Source of the DNA: Polaribacter sp. L3A8
Lineage (GTDB): Bacteria; Bacteroidota; Bacteroidia; Flavobacteriales; Flavobacteriaceae
DNA: 64,000 bases
Reading direction: 5' to 3'
NCBI RefSeq assembly: GCF_009796785.1
Contig: NZ_CP047026.1
Span: 1,386,001 to 1,450,000 of the forward strand
In this document: positions 47,401 through 55,910 of the stretch, piece by piece
Position numbering within the stretch: position 1 is the stretch's first letter
How the letters are laid out: every line of letters starts with the position of its first letter
The notes under the pieces: model-generated
The model's database searches: none
What the model was told of the DNA's origin: nothing
The model's input: the letters and a program-made list of their open reading frames with translations, nothing else
Position numbers and translations under genes: made by a program

Positions 47401-48153
47401 CAACCATAATAACCTATTGTAAACAACTAATTCTTTAATAGGAATTTGCATTTCGTTCTGCTCAGAAACAGTCCAGTATTTAGTATAATAAGAAGATGCT
47501 GATGAACCATAAGGATCTAAAAGAGCCAATAAAGTAGCGTGTTCTGGTTCTGATAAAATACTAGAAATTGCTCCTTGTACAAACATTAAAATAATTACCG
47601 TAATAAAACCAGCTGCAATATTTCTAGAGAAAGTAACAACCGCAAAAACAACGGCGCCAAAAAACAATATATTTGGTAATAAGTACACCAAATAAACTGT
47701 TAAATAAGTCATTATATTAAAATCGCCTACAATGTCTGAATTGGTTCCAGGAAATCTAAAACCAATAATCATACCCAATGCAACCACTAAAACAATAGCA
47801 GAAACCACTACAATACCACTAAGAAATTTAGCGAATAAATAATTTGTTTTGGTAAACGGATACGAAAATAAAATGGTGTGCATTTCACTTTTAAAATCTC
47901 TGTAAATAGAAACTCCTATAATAGATGGAAACAAGAAAAATATTAAAATGGTAAATGCATTAAAAATACCGGTAACGCCAATTGGCGAATTTACAATTCT
48001 AGAAGAACCTGTTGTTCCTGTAATTCCGTCCCAAATACCCGCAGATGTTGCAGATAAAAAGAAAGAAATTAATAAAAATATTGATATATAAATATAAAAA
48101 ACAGGTTTGTTAAACCAGTATTTTAATTCTTGCTTAAAAATAGTTAAAAACAT
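44497..48153 (-). CDS. ABC transporter permease fused to M1 aminopeptidase domain
   Basis: This 1218-aa protein has two ABC-2 permease blocks (about residues 1-270 and 310-580, each with six TM helices), then a periplasmic region. That region contains a beta-sandwich and an M1 (gluzincin) domain with HEVAHQWW (His939, Glu940, His943) and the downstream Glu in SLSEYVAL. The zinc site is complete. Such fusions are common in Bacteroidota but not functionally known; they may move and trim a peptide. The partner ATPase is the next gene upstream. Confidence 0.92.
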   Translation of the reverse strand: MFLTIFKQELKYWFNKPVFYIYISIFLLISFFLSATSAGIWDGITGTTGSSRIVNSPIGVTGIFNAFTILIFFLFPSIIGVSIYRDFKSEMHTILFSYPFTKTNYLFAKFLSGIVVVSAIVLVVALGMIIGFRFPGTNSDIVGDFNIMTYLTVYLVYLLPNILFFGAVVFAVVTFSRNIAAGFITVIILMFVQGAISSILSEPEHATLLALLDPYGSSASSYYTKYWTVSEQNEMQIPIKELVVYNRLLWLVISSVVFGLVFKFFKFNQNAVTLSFRKAKSERVTKTNFSGITKITLPKVTHNYSFVQNLKVMWRLSIIDFKYIFKSLPFICILIVGLLMLFGTLFISSEIFGTDTLPVTWQMLGGGNIFSLFVINICTFLYAGMLVQRARTAKINHLVDSTPIPNWTLLFSKLIAILKMQLVLLAVIMVSGMLFQAYQGYYNFEIGHYIKELFALKFLNYVIWAFLAIFVQTLFKNQYLGLLVLLIIAIGIPFLSLVGIELSIFKYNEGPGFSYSDMNGYGSALSRYLWYKIYWILGGTLLLIASVLFWVRGLPSSFSERVDIAIARFKTPQKISLAIVLVAFLTLGVTIYQATKSDEKHTASKQAELNAVKWEKTYKKYENYKQPRIVAINADVEIYPKKRTYKASAVFTMVNKTDKAIDSIFLNHNALESSFEFNKSNNLVLEDTVFNFDIYKFDKKIQPGDSLQLTVYVKSDENTMFQRKSPVLENGTFLNNFSMFPSLGYSSGGELTDNKTRKKYKLPPNNLRPQPTDSTALGNTYISKDSDWIDFEATVSTSKDQIAIAPGYLQKEWTEGNRKYFHYKMDSKMLNFYAFNSAKYQVKKEIWKGISLEIYYHKPHDYNLDRMMKGMKASLDYNSKNFSPYQHKQLRIVEFPRTGGSFAQSFPNTIPFSEGVGFIADVDDTNDDGVDYPFAVTVHEVAHQWWAHQVIGADVLGATMLSESLSEYVALKVLEHQNGKPKMRTFLKEALDGYLIKRTLETKREKPLMYNDGQGYIRYQKGSLVFYALSDYIGEEKLNATLKKYVEKVRFQEAPYTTSVEMVNYIRKVTPDSLQYVIKDMFETITLYKNRIVEVKSTELESGKYQVDIEFEVSKYRNDEKGKKFYGEKLGDTLSYQSEKMSKPILSLPLQDYIDIGIFTEQEVDGKKKEKELYLQKHKITQINNKITIIVDEKPVEVGVDPYNKLIDTKSDDNRRKL

Positions 48154-48231
48154 ATAAAATGTGTAAAAGTGTAATTGTTGAATTGTATAATTGTAAGCCC
48201 ACTAAAAACTATGAACTTTAAACCTAAAACC
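48154..48231. other. Low-complexity gap inside the ABC operon
   Basis: GTGTAATTGTTGAATTGTATAATTG-type near-repeats are followed by AAACCTAAAACCTTAAACC, a pattern of short degenerate repeats typical of Flavobacteriia gaps. I see no gene and no terminator here. Confidence 0.4.
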
Positions 48232-49119
48232 TTAAACCAACTGCGGTTCGTCTTGTTTTAAAGCGATAAAATACACATCGTCTAACTGTGGAGTTGCAGC
48301 AATAAAATCTTCCGAAGGTTTTTCTGCAGCATGTACTCTTATGTTTAATGTATTGTCTGTATTAAAATTTCTAGACAATACATTATAAAGTTTCAGGTTT
48401 TCTTCTAAATCATCTTTAGCTATAATCTTTGTCCAAATAGTGTTTTTTAATTCTTCCGTTGCTTTTTGTGGTGTAGAATGCTTTAAAATTCGTCCTCCAT
48501 TTAAAATGGCCATTTCATTACATAATTCCTTTACATCTTCTACAATATGTGTAGAAAAAATAACCGTACAATTACTACCAACTTCACGTAAAACATTTAA
48601 AAAACGATGTCTTTCTGCCGGATCTAAACCTGCAGTTGGTTCATCAACAATAATTAATTTGGGGTTATTTAAAAGCAATTGTGCAATTCCGAAACGTTGT
48701 TTCATTCCTCCAGAATAACCAGCAACGTTTTTATGCCTTACTTCGTATAAATTAGTAATTTCTAAAACTTCTTTTACAATTGCTTGTCTTTCTACTTTAT
48801 TAGCAATCCCTTTTAAAGTTGCAAAATAATCTAACAATTCTTCCGCAGACATTTTAGGATATACGCCAAAAGATTGCGGCAAATACCCCAATACTTTACG
48901 CAAAGACATATTGTCTTCTAAAACCTTAATATCACCAAAAGTAATTGAACCAGAATCTGGACTTTGTAACGTTGCAATGGTTCTCATTAATGATGATTTC
49001 CCTGCGCCATTTGGACCTAATAAGCCAAACATTCCTGTACCAATTTCGATACTTAAATTATCTATAGCTTTTACTCCGTTTTTATAAGTCTTAGTTAAAT
49101 TTTCAATTACTAACTTCAT
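48232..49119 (-). CDS. ABC transporter ATP-binding protein
   Basis: This 295-aa protein has Walker A GPNGAGKSS (35-43), Q-loop in YLPQSFGVYP, signature YSGGMKQR (135-142), Walker B LIIVDEPTAGLD (155-166) and switch His in FSTHIVED. The C-terminal 80 residues form the usual regulatory tail of ABC-2 ATPases. It powers the permease-M1 fusion directly downstream. The pair has no other partner gene nearby. Confidence 0.95.
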   Translation of the reverse strand: MKLVIENLTKTYKNGVKAIDNLSIEIGTGMFGLLGPNGAGKSSLMRTIATLQSPDSGSITFGDIKVLEDNMSLRKVLGYLPQSFGVYPKMSAEELLDYFATLKGIANKVERQAIVKEVLEITNLYEVRHKNVAGYSGGMKQRFGIAQLLLNNPKLIIVDEPTAGLDPAERHRFLNVLREVGSNCTVIFSTHIVEDVKELCNEMAILNGGRILKHSTPQKATEELKNTIWTKIIAKDDLEENLKLYNVLSRNFNTDNTLNIRVHAAEKPSEDFIAATPQLDDVYFIALKQDEPQLV

Positions 49120-49417
49120 ATTCTTGGTTTTAGTGATTTTTTTTTATCTAAAAGTACTCCTTCTAAGCTTTTGCTTTAGATTCCTTTTAAAAATGTTTTT
49201 CTTGCGGAAACAAGAATAACTGATTAGTGTAAAAGTAAGTACTTTTGTTACACTTTTTTGTGATTATTTTAATGGAATTCATAAAAAATCGTATTATTTT
49301 TACAATTGGAAATACAAAATGCTCTCGATATTTTTTCTTTTTCAATTCCATCAAAAGAAAACCTACAAACAGACATTTTAATTTTCAATACTTTTCAAAA
49401 TTTTAAACAAAAATACA

Positions 49418-50506
49418 ATGGCAAAAAAATCAATATTAAATAAAGATTCACTTACATTTTTAGAAAAATACCTTAATAATGCAGCACCAACTGGTTACGA
49501 ATGGGAAGGTCAGAAAATTTGGATGGACTATCTAAAACCCTATGTAGATACATTTATTACAGACACTTATGGATCTGCTGTTGGAGTTATAAACCCAGAC
49601 GCAAAATACAAAGTTGTTATTGAAGGGCATGCAGATGAAATTTCTTGGTATGTAAATTATATTTCTGATAACGGTTTAATTTACGTGATTAGAAACGGTG
49701 GATCAGATCATCAAATTGCGCCGAGTAAAATTGTAAACATTCATACTAAAAACGGAATAGTAAAAGGTGTTTTTGGATGGCCAGCAATTCATACCAGAGA
49801 TAAAGCTAATGAACAAGCACCTAAACCAGATAATATTTTTATTGATACAGGTTGCGCTACTAAAGAAGAAGTAGAAGCTTTAGGCGTTCATGTTGGTTGT
49901 GTAATTACCTACCCAGATGAATTTCATATCTTAAACGGAGATAAATTTGTTTGTAGAGCTTTAGACAACAGAATGGGTGGTTTTATGATTGCCGAAGTTG
50001 CGCGTTTATTAAAAGAGAACAAAAAAGAATTGCCTTTCGGATTGTACATTACAAACTCTGTACAAGAAGAAATTGGTTTACGTGGTGCAGAAATGATTAC
50101 ACAAACCATAAAACCAAATGTTGCCATTGTTACAGACGTAACACATGATACTACAACTCCAATGATCGAGAAAAAATCTGCTGGTCTTTTAGAATTGGGT
50201 AAAGGTCCTGTTATTGCTTATGCTCCTGCCGTACAACAAAAATTACGTGATTTAATTACAGAAACTGCCGAAGCTAAAAAGATTCCTTTTCAGCGTTCTG
50301 CACTTTCTAGAGCAACCGGTACAGATACAGATGCTTTTGCGTATAGCAATGGTGGCGTTGCTTCTGCATTAATTTCTTTACCACTAAGATATATGCATAC
50401 CACAGTAGAAATGGTGCATAGAGATGATGTAGAAAACGTTATTAAAATGATTTACGAAACATTATTAAACATTAAAGGAGGAGAAACTTTTTCTTACTTT
50501 GAATAA
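49418..50506 (+). CDS. M42-family metallopeptidase
   Basis: This 362-aa protein shows the M42 plan: His71 in VVIEGHADEISW, Asp in CRALDNRMGGFM, the catalytic Glu pair in SVQEEIGLRGAEM, Asp in IVTDVTHDT and the last His in HTTVEMVHRDD. It is a cobalt/zinc aminopeptidase (PepA/TET-like) that breaks small peptides in the cytoplasm. It lacks a signal peptide. It is divergent from the ABC ATPase, with a 298-bp gap between. Confidence 0.93.
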   Translation: MAKKSILNKDSLTFLEKYLNNAAPTGYEWEGQKIWMDYLKPYVDTFITDTYGSAVGVINPDAKYKVVIEGHADEISWYVNYISDNGLIYVIRNGGSDHQIAPSKIVNIHTKNGIVKGVFGWPAIHTRDKANEQAPKPDNIFIDTGCATKEEVEALGVHVGCVITYPDEFHILNGDKFVCRALDNRMGGFMIAEVARLLKENKKELPFGLYITNSVQEEIGLRGAEMITQTIKPNVAIVTDVTHDTTTPMIEKKSAGLLELGKGPVIAYAPAVQQKLRDLITETAEAKKIPFQRSALSRATGTDTDAFAYSNGGVASALISLPLRYMHTTVEMVHRDDVENVIKMIYETLLNIKGGETFSYFE

Positions 50507-50514
50507 TATATAAA

Positions 50515-50605
50515 ACGCAAAGGCACTAGTTTTCGCAAAGGTCGCAAAGAATAATTAATACTACTTTGTGACCTTTGCGGTTTCTTTGCGAACTTTGCGG
50601 TTAAA
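50515..50605. repeat. TTTGCG-rich inverted intergenic repeat
   Basis: CGCAAAGGTCGCAAAG on the left is mirrored by CTTTGTGACCTTTGCG, followed by two more direct units CTTTGCGAACTTTGCGG. This is a known kind of short intergenic repeat in Flavobacteriia. It fills the gap between the M42 and NUDIX genes and could form a hairpin in a read-through transcript. Confidence 0.65.
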
Positions 50606-50608
50606 AAC

Positions 50609-51175
50609 ATGGATGAACTCATAGACATTTTAACTCCCGAAGGAAAACCTACAGGAAAAACAGCTTTAAAATCTGAAGCACATAAAAATGGTTGGTTTCA
50701 TGCCACTGTTCATGTGTGGTTATTTACTTCGGATGAAAAAATAGTACTTCAAAAAAGAGCATTGACTAAAAAAGTATTTCCAGGCATGTGGGATATTTCT
50801 GTAGCAGGACATGTTGGTGCCGGAGAGCATATTATTACAGCTGCAAAAAGAGAAGTCTTAGAAGAAATAGGTTTGCAATTAACCGAAAAAGACCTCATAA
50901 AAATTGGGACAAGAATTCATCAGGTTACTCATGCAAACGGAATTATAGATAACGAACATCATCATGTTTTTATCGCAGAATTAAAAGTATCTATATCAAC
51001 ATTAACCATTCAAAAAGAAGAAGTTGATGCAATTCAATTATTTAATTTATCAACTTTAAAAAATACAGAAAGCCTAGATAATATTTTACTTTCTAGGTTT
51101 CATGACTATTATTGTTCGGTTTATAATCAAATATTAAAAAACATTCAAAATTCACATCAAAATGAAAAAAAATAA
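50609..51175 (+). CDS. NUDIX hydrolase
   Basis: This 188-aa protein has a complete NUDIX box, from Gly70 to Leu89 (GAGEHIITAAKREVLEEIGL; Glu73, Arg81, Glu82, Glu85, Glu86). The N-terminus (ELIDILTPEGKPTGKT, HATVHVWLF) resembles the IPP-isomerase-like NUDIX subgroup. It hydrolyses a nucleoside diphosphate derivative; the substrate is unknown. The next gene overlaps it by 14 bp. Confidence 0.9.
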   Translation: MDELIDILTPEGKPTGKTALKSEAHKNGWFHATVHVWLFTSDEKIVLQKRALTKKVFPGMWDISVAGHVGAGEHIITAAKREVLEEIGLQLTEKDLIKIGTRIHQVTHANGIIDNEHHHVFIAELKVSISTLTIQKEEVDAIQLFNLSTLKNTESLDNILLSRFHDYYCSVYNQILKNIQNSHQNEKK

Positions 51176-51935
51176 AGTTGTAAATTTATTTGGAGACAAC
51201 AGTAATATTCAAAATACAGAAGTAAATTACTCTACATTATTAGAAAAATTTGTAAATCACTTTGATGATGAATTTAAAGATTATGAATACCACGAAGACG
51301 TTTATGAGTTTGCCCAAAATACTTGGAACTTAGGTAATATGCGATCTATTTTAGATACATCTGAATTTAAAAACATTATTAAGTTAGCAAAAGAAGATGG
51401 AGAAGATTATCGATTAATAGAAAAAATGACAAGCCACAAAGTCAAACATTTTAAGGAATTTACAGAATTTATAGTCGATTTTTATTTCTTTGAAAAGAAT
51501 GGAACCCCAAAATTAAATGTAACAACACAATCTGAAGACGACTACCTTTCTGAGATGTTACAAATGGATTTCCCTAATGAAGAAACTGATGATTTTGAAG
51601 AAAACTTTATTAATAGATCTGCAATTTCTATAAAACCGCTGCAACCCTTTGTAGATTGGCATAACACTATTTATCCCGATTCGAAGATTGATATAGCTAC
51701 TTTTAATGACGTTAATATTTATCTCATTAACAATAGTAGTTTTGAGGATATTGAAGCGCATTTAAAAAAGAAGTTTGATAAATATTTTATGATGGAACTA
51801 GATGGTTGGCACACCAATAAAAAAGAATGGCCACAAAGACGTAATTACAAAATGTTTAAAAATTGGTTTCAAGTAGATATTTCTACAGCTGTTTACGATT
51901 TAGAAAAAACGCCAGTTAGCAAAAGTGAGGAGTAA
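51162..51935 (+). CDS. Uncharacterised protein coupled to NUDIX gene
   Basis: I do not recognise this 257-aa protein. It is soluble and acidic (an EETDDFEEN stretch in the middle), has no signal peptide or TM, and has many aromatic residues near the C-terminus (WHTNKKEWPQRRNYKMFKNW). Its ATG lies 14 bp inside the NUDIX gene in another frame, with a possible ribosome-binding stretch in the NUDIX end. A conserved overlap would suggest a joint function. The protein ends in EKTPVSKSEE. Confidence 0.75.
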   Translation: MKKNKVVNLFGDNSNIQNTEVNYSTLLEKFVNHFDDEFKDYEYHEDVYEFAQNTWNLGNMRSILDTSEFKNIIKLAKEDGEDYRLIEKMTSHKVKHFKEFTEFIVDFYFFEKNGTPKLNVTTQSEDDYLSEMLQMDFPNEETDDFEENFINRSAISIKPLQPFVDWHNTIYPDSKIDIATFNDVNIYLINNSSFEDIEAHLKKKFDKYFMMELDGWHTNKKEWPQRRNYKMFKNWFQVDISTAVYDLEKTPVSKSEE

Positions 51936-51958
51936 AGTTTATCAACAAATAAAAAAGG

Positions 51959-52252
51959 ATGAAAAACGCAATAGCAGAACGTGTTTTCGATTTTAAAAAA
52001 CTACCCACTTTTAACTTATTAGCTACAAAAAAGATACTTGAAATAGCATCTCAAGTATCTTTTTAGAAAAAGGTAACGTTATTTTACATTAAAACGACAC
52101 AAAACACAAGCAATTTTACATTATACAAAATGGAGAAATTAGCTTGTATAAAAATTCTAGAGACCAAAAATATTTAATAGACATCTGTGATGATGGAGAT
52201 GTTTTTGGTTTAAGACCTTTAATAAGTAAAGAAAACTATTTATTAGACGCCT
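51959..52252 (+). pseudogene. Broken N-terminal part of a cNMP-binding/DUF294-type gene
   Basis: This opens MKNAIAERVFDFKKLPTFNLLATKKILEIASQVSF and then hits a stop. With a one-base shift it continues LEKGNVILH-stop-NDTKHKQFYIIQNGEISLYK and DICDDGDVFGLRPLISKENYLLDA, a cyclic-nucleotide-type beta-roll. It has at least one frameshift and one nonsense codon, then ends abruptly at about 52252. The start matches DUF294 nucleotidyltransferase proteins with an N-terminal cNMP domain, recognised by memory of the family, so treat the family name as likely rather than proven. Confidence 0.75.
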
Positions 52253-52523
52253 TATATTGGTTTTGATATTGCAATAATCAATCAAATACTAGAAAGACAT
52301 CACGTACCAAGTCTTAAAAATAAAACATTAGATACAGAAATTCTAAACACCCTGTTTACCAAAACTCACTACCACAAGAGCGTTATACTTTAGACAGATT
52401 TTGTGTCTAATAAAATGTACCTAAAAGCGATAGACATACCGCAAGTAGAGATGCTTTAATTACTACCATTGTCTTTTTAAAAATAATAGCTCGTTTAAAT
52501 AAACGACAACAATCTAGCTCTTA
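52253..52523 (+). pseudogene. C-terminal remnant of a DnaQ-like 3'-5' exonuclease
   Basis: Pieces in different frames read GFDIAIINQILERHHVPSLKNKTLDT, then ERYTLDRFC, then DRHTASRDALITTIVFLKIIARLNKR and a stop. The last contains the ExoIII-type motif (His...Asp) of the DnaQ superfamily. There is no N-terminus. It joins directly to the preceding remnant, so a deletion probably removed the end of one gene and the start of the next. Confidence 0.7.
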
Positions 52524-52706
52524 AATATTTACTTTCTTAACTTATTATTGTTGTATAAACTTTGTTATGAGTTTTAAGCAATAAATTTAGTAAATAATTA
52601 CTGACCAAGAAAGTCCGCAAGTACTTTAGCTAGTAAGCAAAAAGGCATCAATAAAGGTTGCCCTTTGTTACCTAAGGCTTTTATTTTCTTTTCAAATTTT
52701 TGCATT
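52524..52706. other. Intergenic stretch after the composite pseudogene
   Basis: A 35-codon frame on the minus strand (start at 52705) reads MQKFEKKIKALGNKGQPLLM and ends LADFLGQ. It has no clear ribosome-binding site or promoter. It may be part of a dispersed repeat. Nothing else is visible. Confidence 0.25.
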
Positions 52707-53123
52707 TCATTTACTAACTTGATTTAAGTATGATTTATATTCTACAATAACAATTATACCAATTATCAATAATTCTAGGATAAAATATATCCATCCTAGT
52801 TCTGTCAGTTTTTCAGAATACTTAATTAACAATCCAATGGAAATTAACGAATAGATAATATTACTAATTATTAATATTCTTAAAAAAGGTTTCCAATTTG
52901 ACCTCACAAACATGTTACAGCTCATTGAGTAAATAAACAAGCAAAATGCAATTCCAGATAATAGATATAATGTCTTTTTAGGCATTCCGAAATGCTGTTC
53001 CAATTGCGCTAAAATTCCGAATAATGAAATTGCAGTTAGTAAAGCTCCGAAAGCGTCGATCAGAAAAATCCGTTTTGGATTGGTTTTAAGTTCATTCAGA
53101 AAGTTTTGTTTCCAATTTAACAT
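52707..53123 (-). CDS. 4-TM membrane protein, unknown
   Basis: This 138-aa protein has four hydrophobic segments (about residues 22-41, 50-70, 80-102 and 108-128) with short loops and a basic N-terminus (MLNWKQNFLNELKTNPKR). I do not recognise a family with certainty; similar small proteins are common in Flavobacteriia. It stands alone next to the composite pseudogene, so it may be the surviving part of a decayed or acquired region. Confidence 0.75.
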   Translation of the reverse strand: MLNWKQNFLNELKTNPKRIFLIDAFGALLTAISLFGILAQLEQHFGMPKKTLYLLSGIAFCLFIYSMSCNMFVRSNWKPFLRILIISNIIYSLISIGLLIKYSEKLTELGWIYFILELLIIGIIVIVEYKSYLNQVSK

Positions 53124-53207
53124 ATTAAATATTTGCTATTACGTCCCATTTTCAAACTTGCAGGTTCCGTTTCTATATCAGAACAACGCATAAATAATTT
53201 TGCTCCC

Positions 53208-54179
53208 TTAATATTCTAAACCTATAATTTCTCTAACCTTATCTAAAGTTTTTATCAAATTTATAGAGAAATCAAAAGTCATTAAATCACTTTCTTTTTT
53301 GTTTGTTTTTAGAAGATTATTAAAATGTATTGTTTCAAAATTATAACCAATTGTTTTATAATTAAAATCAATAATTTCTTCTTTACCATTTTCTATAACA
53401 GTTACCGTTGTAGGCATATGAAACATGGTATTTATTTTTATAACACCTCTTTCGCAAGTAAAAACGGCCTCTGTGGCTGTATCTTCTACCAACGTGCTTT
53501 TTAGAACTGCTTTGGTACCTGTATAATTAAAAGTCATGTTACAAGAAGAGTCTGCTCCATTATCAAAAAAAGTAGCGTCTGCTTCTATAATATCTGGCTT
53601 ACCTAAAGTAGACAAGGCTGCAAAAATTGGATAAATACCAATATCTAACAAGCTACCGCCACCCACTTCTTTTTTAAACAATCTGCTATCATTATCAAAT
53701 GCTCTAAAAAAACCAAAATCTGCTTCTAATTTTAAAATTTTTCCAAATTTTTCATTTTTAAGACTTTCTAAAACATAGGTATAATGTGGTAAAAAATAGG
53801 TCCATAAAGCTTCCATCAATAACACATTATTTTCTTTGGCTACCGCTATCATTTCTTCTACTTCTTGCAAATTCATTGCAAAAGGTTTCTCACATAAAAC
53901 GGCTTTTTTATGTTGTAAACAAAGTATAGCATGTTCTTTATGAAAACTATGTGGTGTTGCAATATAAACAGCATCTACCTCTGCATCTTTTGCTAAATCT
54001 AGATACGAGTTATAGGCTTTTTTTGAGTTATATGTACTAGCAAATTCATTCGCATTTTCTTGACTTCTAGATGCTACAGCAACTAATTCTGCATTTTCTA
54101 CTGTTGCTAAATCTGCAGCAAATTTTTGAGCAATATTACCTAATCCTATAATTCCCCATTTAATTACTTTCTTTTCCAT
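53208..54179 (-). CDS. Gfo/Idh/MocA-family oxidoreductase
   Basis: This 323-aa protein has an N-terminal Rossmann fold (WGIIGLGNIAQKFAADL, residues 8-24), the family's EKPFAMN motif (97-103) and the C-terminal alpha/beta domain (GGGSLLDIGIYPIFAALSTLG). It oxidises or reduces a sugar or sugar-like compound with NAD(P). It sits 6 bp after a sodium:solute symporter and probably acts on the imported compound, which is not identified. Confidence 0.92.
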   Translation of the reverse strand: MEKKVIKWGIIGLGNIAQKFAADLATVENAELVAVASRSQENANEFASTYNSKKAYNSYLDLAKDAEVDAVYIATPHSFHKEHAILCLQHKKAVLCEKPFAMNLQEVEEMIAVAKENNVLLMEALWTYFLPHYTYVLESLKNEKFGKILKLEADFGFFRAFDNDSRLFKKEVGGGSLLDIGIYPIFAALSTLGKPDIIEADATFFDNGADSSCNMTFNYTGTKAVLKSTLVEDTATEAVFTCERGVIKINTMFHMPTTVTVIENGKEEIIDFNYKTIGYNFETIHFNNLLKTNKKESDLMTFDFSINLIKTLDKVREIIGLEY

Positions 54180-54185
54180 AATCTA

Positions 54186-55907
54186 TTAAATTTCTACTGT
54201 TTTAAAATCATCTGTATAATTGTCTTTAGAAGGCATAAATGTTTGAATAATAATTGCAATTCCCATTACTAACGCACACCCTAATAAATTTAGCCATAAA
54301 TACGGCAACCAATCAAGTAAAAATACGGTAATAATTAAAGCTTGTGTAATTAATGCTGCTACAAAAACAGCATTTCCTCTAACAAATTTAACAAAAAACG
54401 CCAACAAGAAAATTCCTAATACATTTCCATAGAAAATAGATCCAATAATATTTACAAGCTGAATTAAATTATCGAACAAATTGGCAATACAAGCCACAGA
54501 AATAGCAATGATTCCCCAAGCCAACGTAAACCATTTAGACGCTTTTACATAATGCTCTTCACTCTTATCTTCCCTTACATTTCGCTTGTATAAATCTATA
54601 GCCGTTGTACTCGCCAACGCATTTAATTCTGATGCTGTAGAAGACATTGCTGCAGATAAAATTACCGCCAATAAAAGTCCGATTAATCCTCTTGGTAAAT
54701 TGTTTAAAATAAAATGAATAAACACATAATCTTTGTCATTCGATTCTATCTTTTTAATCGACTTTTCATCCACCTTTTTTATAATTGTTTTTGCAGATTC
54801 TTTTAACTCTAAGTCTCTTGTATTTAATTCTTGAATTCTTTCTTTTTCTTCTGCTTGAAAACCATCAGAAAATAACAGCCTTTTATCATTCTCTATAATC
54901 GTGTGCTCCTTTTCTAATTCTTGATATTCTGCTAAATATTCAGAATTCTGAACAGCTTCATTTGCGGTAGGATTAAAGTTTAATGGTGATGCATTAAATT
55001 GATAAAAAACAAAAACCATTACCCCAATTAACAAGATAAAAAACTGCATTGGCACTTTTAACAATCCGTTAAAAATTAAACCTAGCTGACTTTCTCTAAC
55101 CGATTTTCCAGACAAGTAACGTTGCACCTGACTTTGGTCTGTTCCAAAATACGATAACATTAAAAAGGTTCCTCCTAAAATACCTGTCCAAACGGTATAT
55201 CTATTACTTAAATCGAAAGAGAAATCTAACACTTCCATCTTATTACTAGCACCTGCAATTTCTAATGCGTTGGTGAAGGTAATATTCTCTGGAAGTTGAC
55301 TCATAATCATAAAAAATGCAATTAGCATTCCTATAAAAATGATAATCATTTGTTGTTTTTGCGTTACGTTTACGGCTTTTGTTCCTCCAGAAACCGTGTA
55401 AATAATCACTAAAAAACCAATGATAATATTTAGTGTTAACAAGTCCCAATCTAACACCGCACTTAAAATAATTGCAGGTGCAAAAATGGTAATTCCTGCT
55501 GCCAATCCACGTTGAATTAAAAATAAAATTGCCGCTAAACTTCTTGTTTTTAAATCGAACCTTCCTTCTAAAAATTCATACGCAGTATAGACTTTTAACT
55601 TGTGATAAATCGGTATAAAAACCACACAAATAATAATCATTGCAATTGGCAAACCGAAGTAAAATTGCACAAAACCCATTCCGCTATGAAACGCTTGTCC
55701 TGGAGTTGATAAAAAGGTAATTGCACTGGCCTGAGTTGCCATTACAGACAAACCAATCGTCCACCATTTCGAGTCACTTCCCCCCTTAATATAATCTGTT
55801 ACGTTGGCATTTTTTCTGGTAACGTAGGTTCCGTATGCCACAATAAAAATTAAGGTAACAGACAAAATAATCCAATCTATATAATGTAATTTACTTGTTA
55901 TCTCCAT
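54186..55907 (-). CDS. Sodium:solute symporter (SSS family)
   Basis: This 573-aa protein has about 13 TM helices and the SSS signature near residues 140-200 (IIYTVSGGTKAVNVTQKQQM). A charged coiled-coil-like insert at about 325-395 (EYQELEKEHTIIENDKRLLF, EKERIQELNTRDLELKE) is longer than in plain members. It imports a sugar or similar substrate with sodium. Neighbours are a 35-aa membrane peptide (3 bp upstream), PIG-L deacetylase and Gfo/Idh genes. Confidence 0.93.
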   Translation of the reverse strand: MEITSKLHYIDWIILSVTLIFIVAYGTYVTRKNANVTDYIKGGSDSKWWTIGLSVMATQASAITFLSTPGQAFHSGMGFVQFYFGLPIAMIIICVVFIPIYHKLKVYTAYEFLEGRFDLKTRSLAAILFLIQRGLAAGITIFAPAIILSAVLDWDLLTLNIIIGFLVIIYTVSGGTKAVNVTQKQQMIIIFIGMLIAFFMIMSQLPENITFTNALEIAGASNKMEVLDFSFDLSNRYTVWTGILGGTFLMLSYFGTDQSQVQRYLSGKSVRESQLGLIFNGLLKVPMQFFILLIGVMVFVFYQFNASPLNFNPTANEAVQNSEYLAEYQELEKEHTIIENDKRLLFSDGFQAEEKERIQELNTRDLELKESAKTIIKKVDEKSIKKIESNDKDYVFIHFILNNLPRGLIGLLLAVILSAAMSSTASELNALASTTAIDLYKRNVREDKSEEHYVKASKWFTLAWGIIAISVACIANLFDNLIQLVNIIGSIFYGNVLGIFLLAFFVKFVRGNAVFVAALITQALIITVFLLDWLPYLWLNLLGCALVMGIAIIIQTFMPSKDNYTDDFKTVEI

Positions 55908-55910
55908 TGC

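Noticed and set aside
49228..49258. Hairpin GTGTAA...TTACAC with T6 in the M42 upstream gap
   Set aside because: The stem has an uneven bulge and no transcript leads into it; overlapping TACTTTTG could instead be a distant -7 box. The evidence is too weak for either.
55246..55449. 67-codon minus-strand frame inside the symporter gene
   Set aside because: It is a shifted-frame shadow of the SSS symporter coding sequence.
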